64,000 bases of DNA from Benincasa hispida. Lineage: Eukaryota > Streptophyta > Magnoliopsida > Cucurbitales > Cucurbitaceae. Positions 60,786-64,000 of the stretch are shown piece by piece. The stretch spans positions 45,715,985 to 45,779,984 of the forward strand of contig NC_052353.1 of assembly GCF_009727055.1 (NCBI RefSeq), given 5' to 3'. The notes beneath the pieces are model-generated. The model did no database searches, was not told the origin of the DNA, and saw only the letters and a list, made by a program, of their open reading frames with translations. Positions within the stretch are counted from its first letter, which is position 1. Each line of letters begins with the position of its first letter. Both the position numbers and the translations under genes were made by a program.

Positions 60786-61092
60786 TAACACTTGGTCTTC
60801 TTCTTCATTGAGAATCACATCTCCATGCTTCAAAACTTCATCACGAACGACTCGACTAACTCAAACACTTTGAATTACATACTCGATTGCAAAGTTAATT
60901 ATACCCAAAAACACAGGAGCCCTTACAAATTAACACTTTGTAATTCCAGAAAGCTTTAACAAAAGGCAATTAAACCCGAAACATTCATCAACTCAACCAT
61001 AGATGCACTTAACGATTAAATAAAAATGTAGAAACCCACCGCGACTGTAAAATGAGTTCAATACAGACTTGTAATTTGGAATATCAAAAGAA

Positions 61093-61109
61093 CCTGGCTC
61101 TGATACCAA
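61093..61109 (-). promoter_or_regulatory. Primer-binding site of copia B
   Basis: The minus strand reads TTGGTATCAGAGCCAGG, a match to initiator tRNA-Met complement, one base from the LTR. Confidence 0.93.
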
Positions 61110-61110
61110 T

Positions 61111-63138
61111 TGAAGGAAATCGAATACGAGATTTCCATAAGCAGCGGAATAGATCATTCCAAATTACAATCATGTATGAACATTACAAATTACAGTCGTA
61201 AACAAAACAAATGGTTATGCATTCATTACGGAAATTACAGCATGAAAATACAAATAAACAAGGAGAATACTACGAACGTTTTTGCTCACGAACGCTTGAA
61301 TACAGTAACCTTAAATGCTTGAACAACACGACTCTATACAGCACGAACACCGTGCACTCGAACTCAGCGATCGCCTCGGTCACGAACACCCCAGCAACAC
61401 AAACGGCCTCCACAGAACCTCGACGGTGTCGTGTTGAGTATACCTTGGTATTTTCGGTGTGAGAATCCAGAGGGTGGGCTCTGTGTGGACTTGGTATGAG
61501 GTAGAAGAAGGAGGAAACAACAATCGTGTACACGACTGGGCAAATGGAAGATGCTGAAACCTATCGTATAGGTCAATGCCCAATCGTTTAGCTCATCGCT
61601 TAGTACTGTGTCTGTCGCTTACAAACACTACACGATCGTTTAGCTTGCTCAAGTTGTTGCTTAGTAAATCTGTATTTACTTGACACCTTCCGTTAGATTT
61701 TTTCCGAGAGAGAAAATTTCAAAAATCAATTTTGACAAAAAAACTTACTAAAATTAGGAAAACAATTTTCCTTTTATCTCACGGTTACCATGAACCACTT
61801 AACCTCCCACTCAATTGGTTATTAGAGAAAAAGAATTAATTATCCAATAATTAACATTATTATAAATATAAATGATAACCAACTTATCATACTTTATTTA
61901 TAACCTATAGTTTTAATATTTCATCTCATAAAACATATAAACCATAGTTCTTTTTCTATTCCTTGATACTTAATGTAAATCTCATTTACATTAATCCTCC
62001 ACTAGATGTATCTCATACATCATACCGATCATATCATATATAATCAAAATACCTCTTGTTATTTGAACATTTCAAATCAACACCAAGAACTGATCCTAAC
62101 CTTAATCCATTGAGCTACCAAGGGGACCTTATGGACCTGTAGCTCGAAGCTCCAATGGTACATGAATAACTAACTAAATCTTTAGTCATGGGATCCACCA
62201 TCCGTTAACTGCCAGACACTCCATTAAAGATCGACAGCTGAACTCTTTTTACCACATATATATTATGTGTCCATCTTAACCAATCAGTAGTGCGAAAACC
62301 CTTCACAGATCGCTCATAAGTACAGCTGGGCCAATAACTGTTATGCCCCTGTAGTTACATCTAACTCCTTAAGTACCATTGATCTCTCTAATGAACATAA
62401 GTCGTAGTCCTACTATGACCGAGTCTTCTCTCCAAAGAGAAGTTTTGGTCACTATGTTCAAGCCCCGGAATCAGTCCTTAAGGGAGCAATCTTTCTACTT
62501 ATCCCTGCATCGGGAAAGAAGTGAATTCCATCTTGTGGATTGAGTTCCCAGCTCTAAGATCAGACAAGTCCAAAAAGGTAGGCATGTTGAGTTGACAATC
62601 TGGCCACTCCTACCCATACTAATTAAAGGACCGCCCTCAAAGGTAGAAGTTCCCAAAACACTCAGGATTGAGGTTGTGTCACCTATGGTCGTTTAGGTGA
62701 GATGCAAGTCACTAGTATCAACGGTGTTATACATATGTCTAGTCATCTCGTGGTCCAGGTCTTATACAAACTCTTTGTATAAGACACCTCTACTCGCACG
62801 TCTCCACATGAATGGTCAGGATCTACCATCTGTAGTAGTTTACAATACTTGCACACCTCTACAAAGCGCGGCCGTATCCGTAGTCTTCACCAGGATCAAG
62901 TATCCCACCTTAATCCTTATACTACAGACCTATTTAGGTTATCACTTAAGTCATGATCCACTTGTATATCACATATACATGCTTAAGTTCACATAAGATA
63001 TCCAATGAGCTTTGTTTATTTGATATGAGTAAATGCCAGAATTAAATAACAATTATTTTATTCATCAAACAATATGTATCTTTACAAAAAAAAAAAAAAA
63101 AAAAAGACTCCGGGAGAATTAGGACACCAATCCCAACC
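61111..63138 (-). repeat. 5' LTR of copia B
   Basis: The plus strand begins TGAAGGAAATCGAATACG and ends GGACACCAATCCCAACC. It contains a CGATCG array at 61555-61665 and a 20-bp poly-A run near 63086-63105. Confidence 0.92.
61555..61665. repeat. CGATCG minisatellite in 5' LTR B
   Basis: Short array with ACACGATCGTTTAGC; it has lost about 50 bp of units relative to the 3' LTR. Confidence 0.75.
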
Positions 63139-63262
63139 AAAAACTCCATAAATCCACACATCCATAAACGATTTAACAATTAAAATAGAAGACATACATG
63201 CTGCACCCACCGAGAATGTATATGCAATTCTTTGCATCAATGAAATTGGAATATCATCAAAA
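63139..63262 (-). other. Leader of copia C/D, part 2
   Basis: The PBS-proximal leader separated from 53877 by insertion of copy B. It lacks coding frames. Confidence 0.7.
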
Positions 63263-63279
63263 CCTGGCTCTGATACCAA
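63263..63279 (-). promoter_or_regulatory. Primer-binding site of copia C/D
   Basis: The minus strand reads TTGGTATCAGAGCCAGG, one base from the LTR start at 63281. Confidence 0.93.
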
Positions 63280-63280
63280 C

Positions 63281-64000
63281 TGAAGGAACTCTTATGCAAG
63301 AGTGCCTATGAGCGGAAGCGAATCTTTCCGATTTCATTATGACAGAATTTCCACACACACATTCTAACATACAGATATGCATTGTAAACACTAATTACTG
63401 GCATGCTTTTAAAAAAATACAAAAGACCGAGAGAACGTACCAGTTGAAGATATTTTTCACAAGAACTCGGTCCAACATGAACAAACTCCTTTCGTTTCTA
63501 CTCGTCCAGCAAGCAGTCACCTAGCAGCACCACGGTCATCTACACGATCAGCAGAGCACGAACAACAAGCAACCAAGGATAACACCACCCCTCGAAGCCC
63601 TCAGTATTCTCGGAGTGAGAATCCAAAGGGTGGACTTTGATGGAATTGGTAGAGGGGAGGAGGAAAAGTGATCATGTACTACGAACAAGCAAGTAGAAGA
63701 AAGGAGGAGACTATCGTATAGCCGTGTGTGCTTGATCGTTTAGAGTGGGGTACACGATCGTGTAGTAAACACTAAGCAATCGTATATCAAAAGGTACGCG
63801 ATCGTTTAGTTACACTCAGCACGCTAAGTGATCGTCTAGTAAACGTAACTGATCGTTTAGATAATCGCGAGCGATCGTTTAGCTACGTGGGTGTGCGATC
63901 GTTTAGGAAGGCGGGCGCTATCGCATAGGCTCTTAACACTAAGCGATCAAATACTTTCACATCGTGAGCGAATTTTCGGATCTTGCGTATATCTTGCAAA
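63281..64000 (-). repeat. 5' LTR of copia C/D (partial)
   Basis: Starts TGAAGGAACTCTTATGC. It is related to but distinct from LTR B, sharing the GAGAATCCAAAGGGTGG segment near 63619. It runs off the window. A CGATCG array occupies 63700-63960. Confidence 0.85.
63700..63960. repeat. CGATCG minisatellite in LTR C/D
   Basis: Dense half sites and palindromes, for example GCGATCGTTTAGCTACG near 63870 and ACACGATCGTGTAG near 63752. Confidence 0.85.

Larger units (their letters stand above)
58371..61092 (-). other. Untranslated leader of copia B
   Basis: 2.7 kb colinear with leader A. It has 60-bp-phased dyads (59641-59955) and a CGATCG array (60160-60785). Small frames here lack domains. Confidence 0.75.
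53878..63138 (-). mobile_element. Ty1-copia element B, both LTRs, gag-less, inserted in leader C/D
   Basis: The LTRs are 53878-55948 (3') and 61111-63138 (5'), very alike. The internal part has a polypurine tract, RNase H, integrase, protease, leader and PBS, but no gag and almost no RT. The flanks are AAAAT (53873-53877) and AAAAA (63139-63143), a TSD with one mismatch. The sequence on both sides is leader of the same C/D type, and a PBS and LTR follow at 63263. The terminal bases of both LTRs have mutated (TT for TG at 53878, CC for CA at 63138). Confidence 0.85.

Overview
The window is repeat-dominated plant nuclear DNA. The evidence is plant Ty1-copia and Ty3-gypsy polyproteins, primer-binding sites (PBS) complementary to plant initiator-Met tRNA, a plant-mobile-domain (PMD) gene inside a Mutator-like element, and one intron-containing plant gene with GT-AG splice sites. 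A eudicot is likely. A cucurbit-like genome is my impression from the LTR styles, not something the sequence proves.

Layout. (1) 1-8662: minus-strand Ty1-copia copy A, running off the left edge. It has a 2.0 kb 5' LTR that is split by a 2.24 kb nested element (5220-7460) with ATTTT target-site duplications (TSDs). Copy A sits in the untranslated leader of copia E (8663-12034). (2) 12035-14284: no gene seen. (3) 14290-19804: plus-strand copia H with both LTRs, AATCT TSDs and a decayed gag-pol. (4) 21473-26161: a Mutator-like element with a 9-bp TSD, about 90-bp terminal inverted repeats, a broken minus-strand PMD gene and a 1.4 kb minisatellite array. (5) 28985-30365: the only intact host gene, a three-exon, 391-aa cytochrome b561/DOMON protein. 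(6) 31084-42047: a decayed copia gag/protease fragment followed by a stack of LTRs inserted in one another, then a decayed copia pol (F). (7) 42048-49230: minus-strand Ty3-gypsy chromovirus-like element G without its 5' LTR. (8) 49231-50533: an LTR of the E type joined head-on to copia C. (9) 50563-64000: minus-strand copia C/D with a gag, interrupted in its leader by copia B (53878-63138).

The elements are parasites at different stages of decay and do not form a pathway. Four observations stand out. A CpG-rich 16-bp palindromic motif built on CGATCG forms arrays in the leaders and LTRs of several copia elements and also inside the Mutator-like element. Copies A and B both lack gag at the same junction, while the related C/D keeps it. 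Copia H has no tRNA-type PBS; the 25-nt gap after its LTR contains a 14-nt stretch complementary (13/14) to its own LTR. The U3 minisatellite of H has 6 units in one LTR and 9 in the other. A single N at 11305 flanked by identical 47-bp sequences looks like an assembly join.
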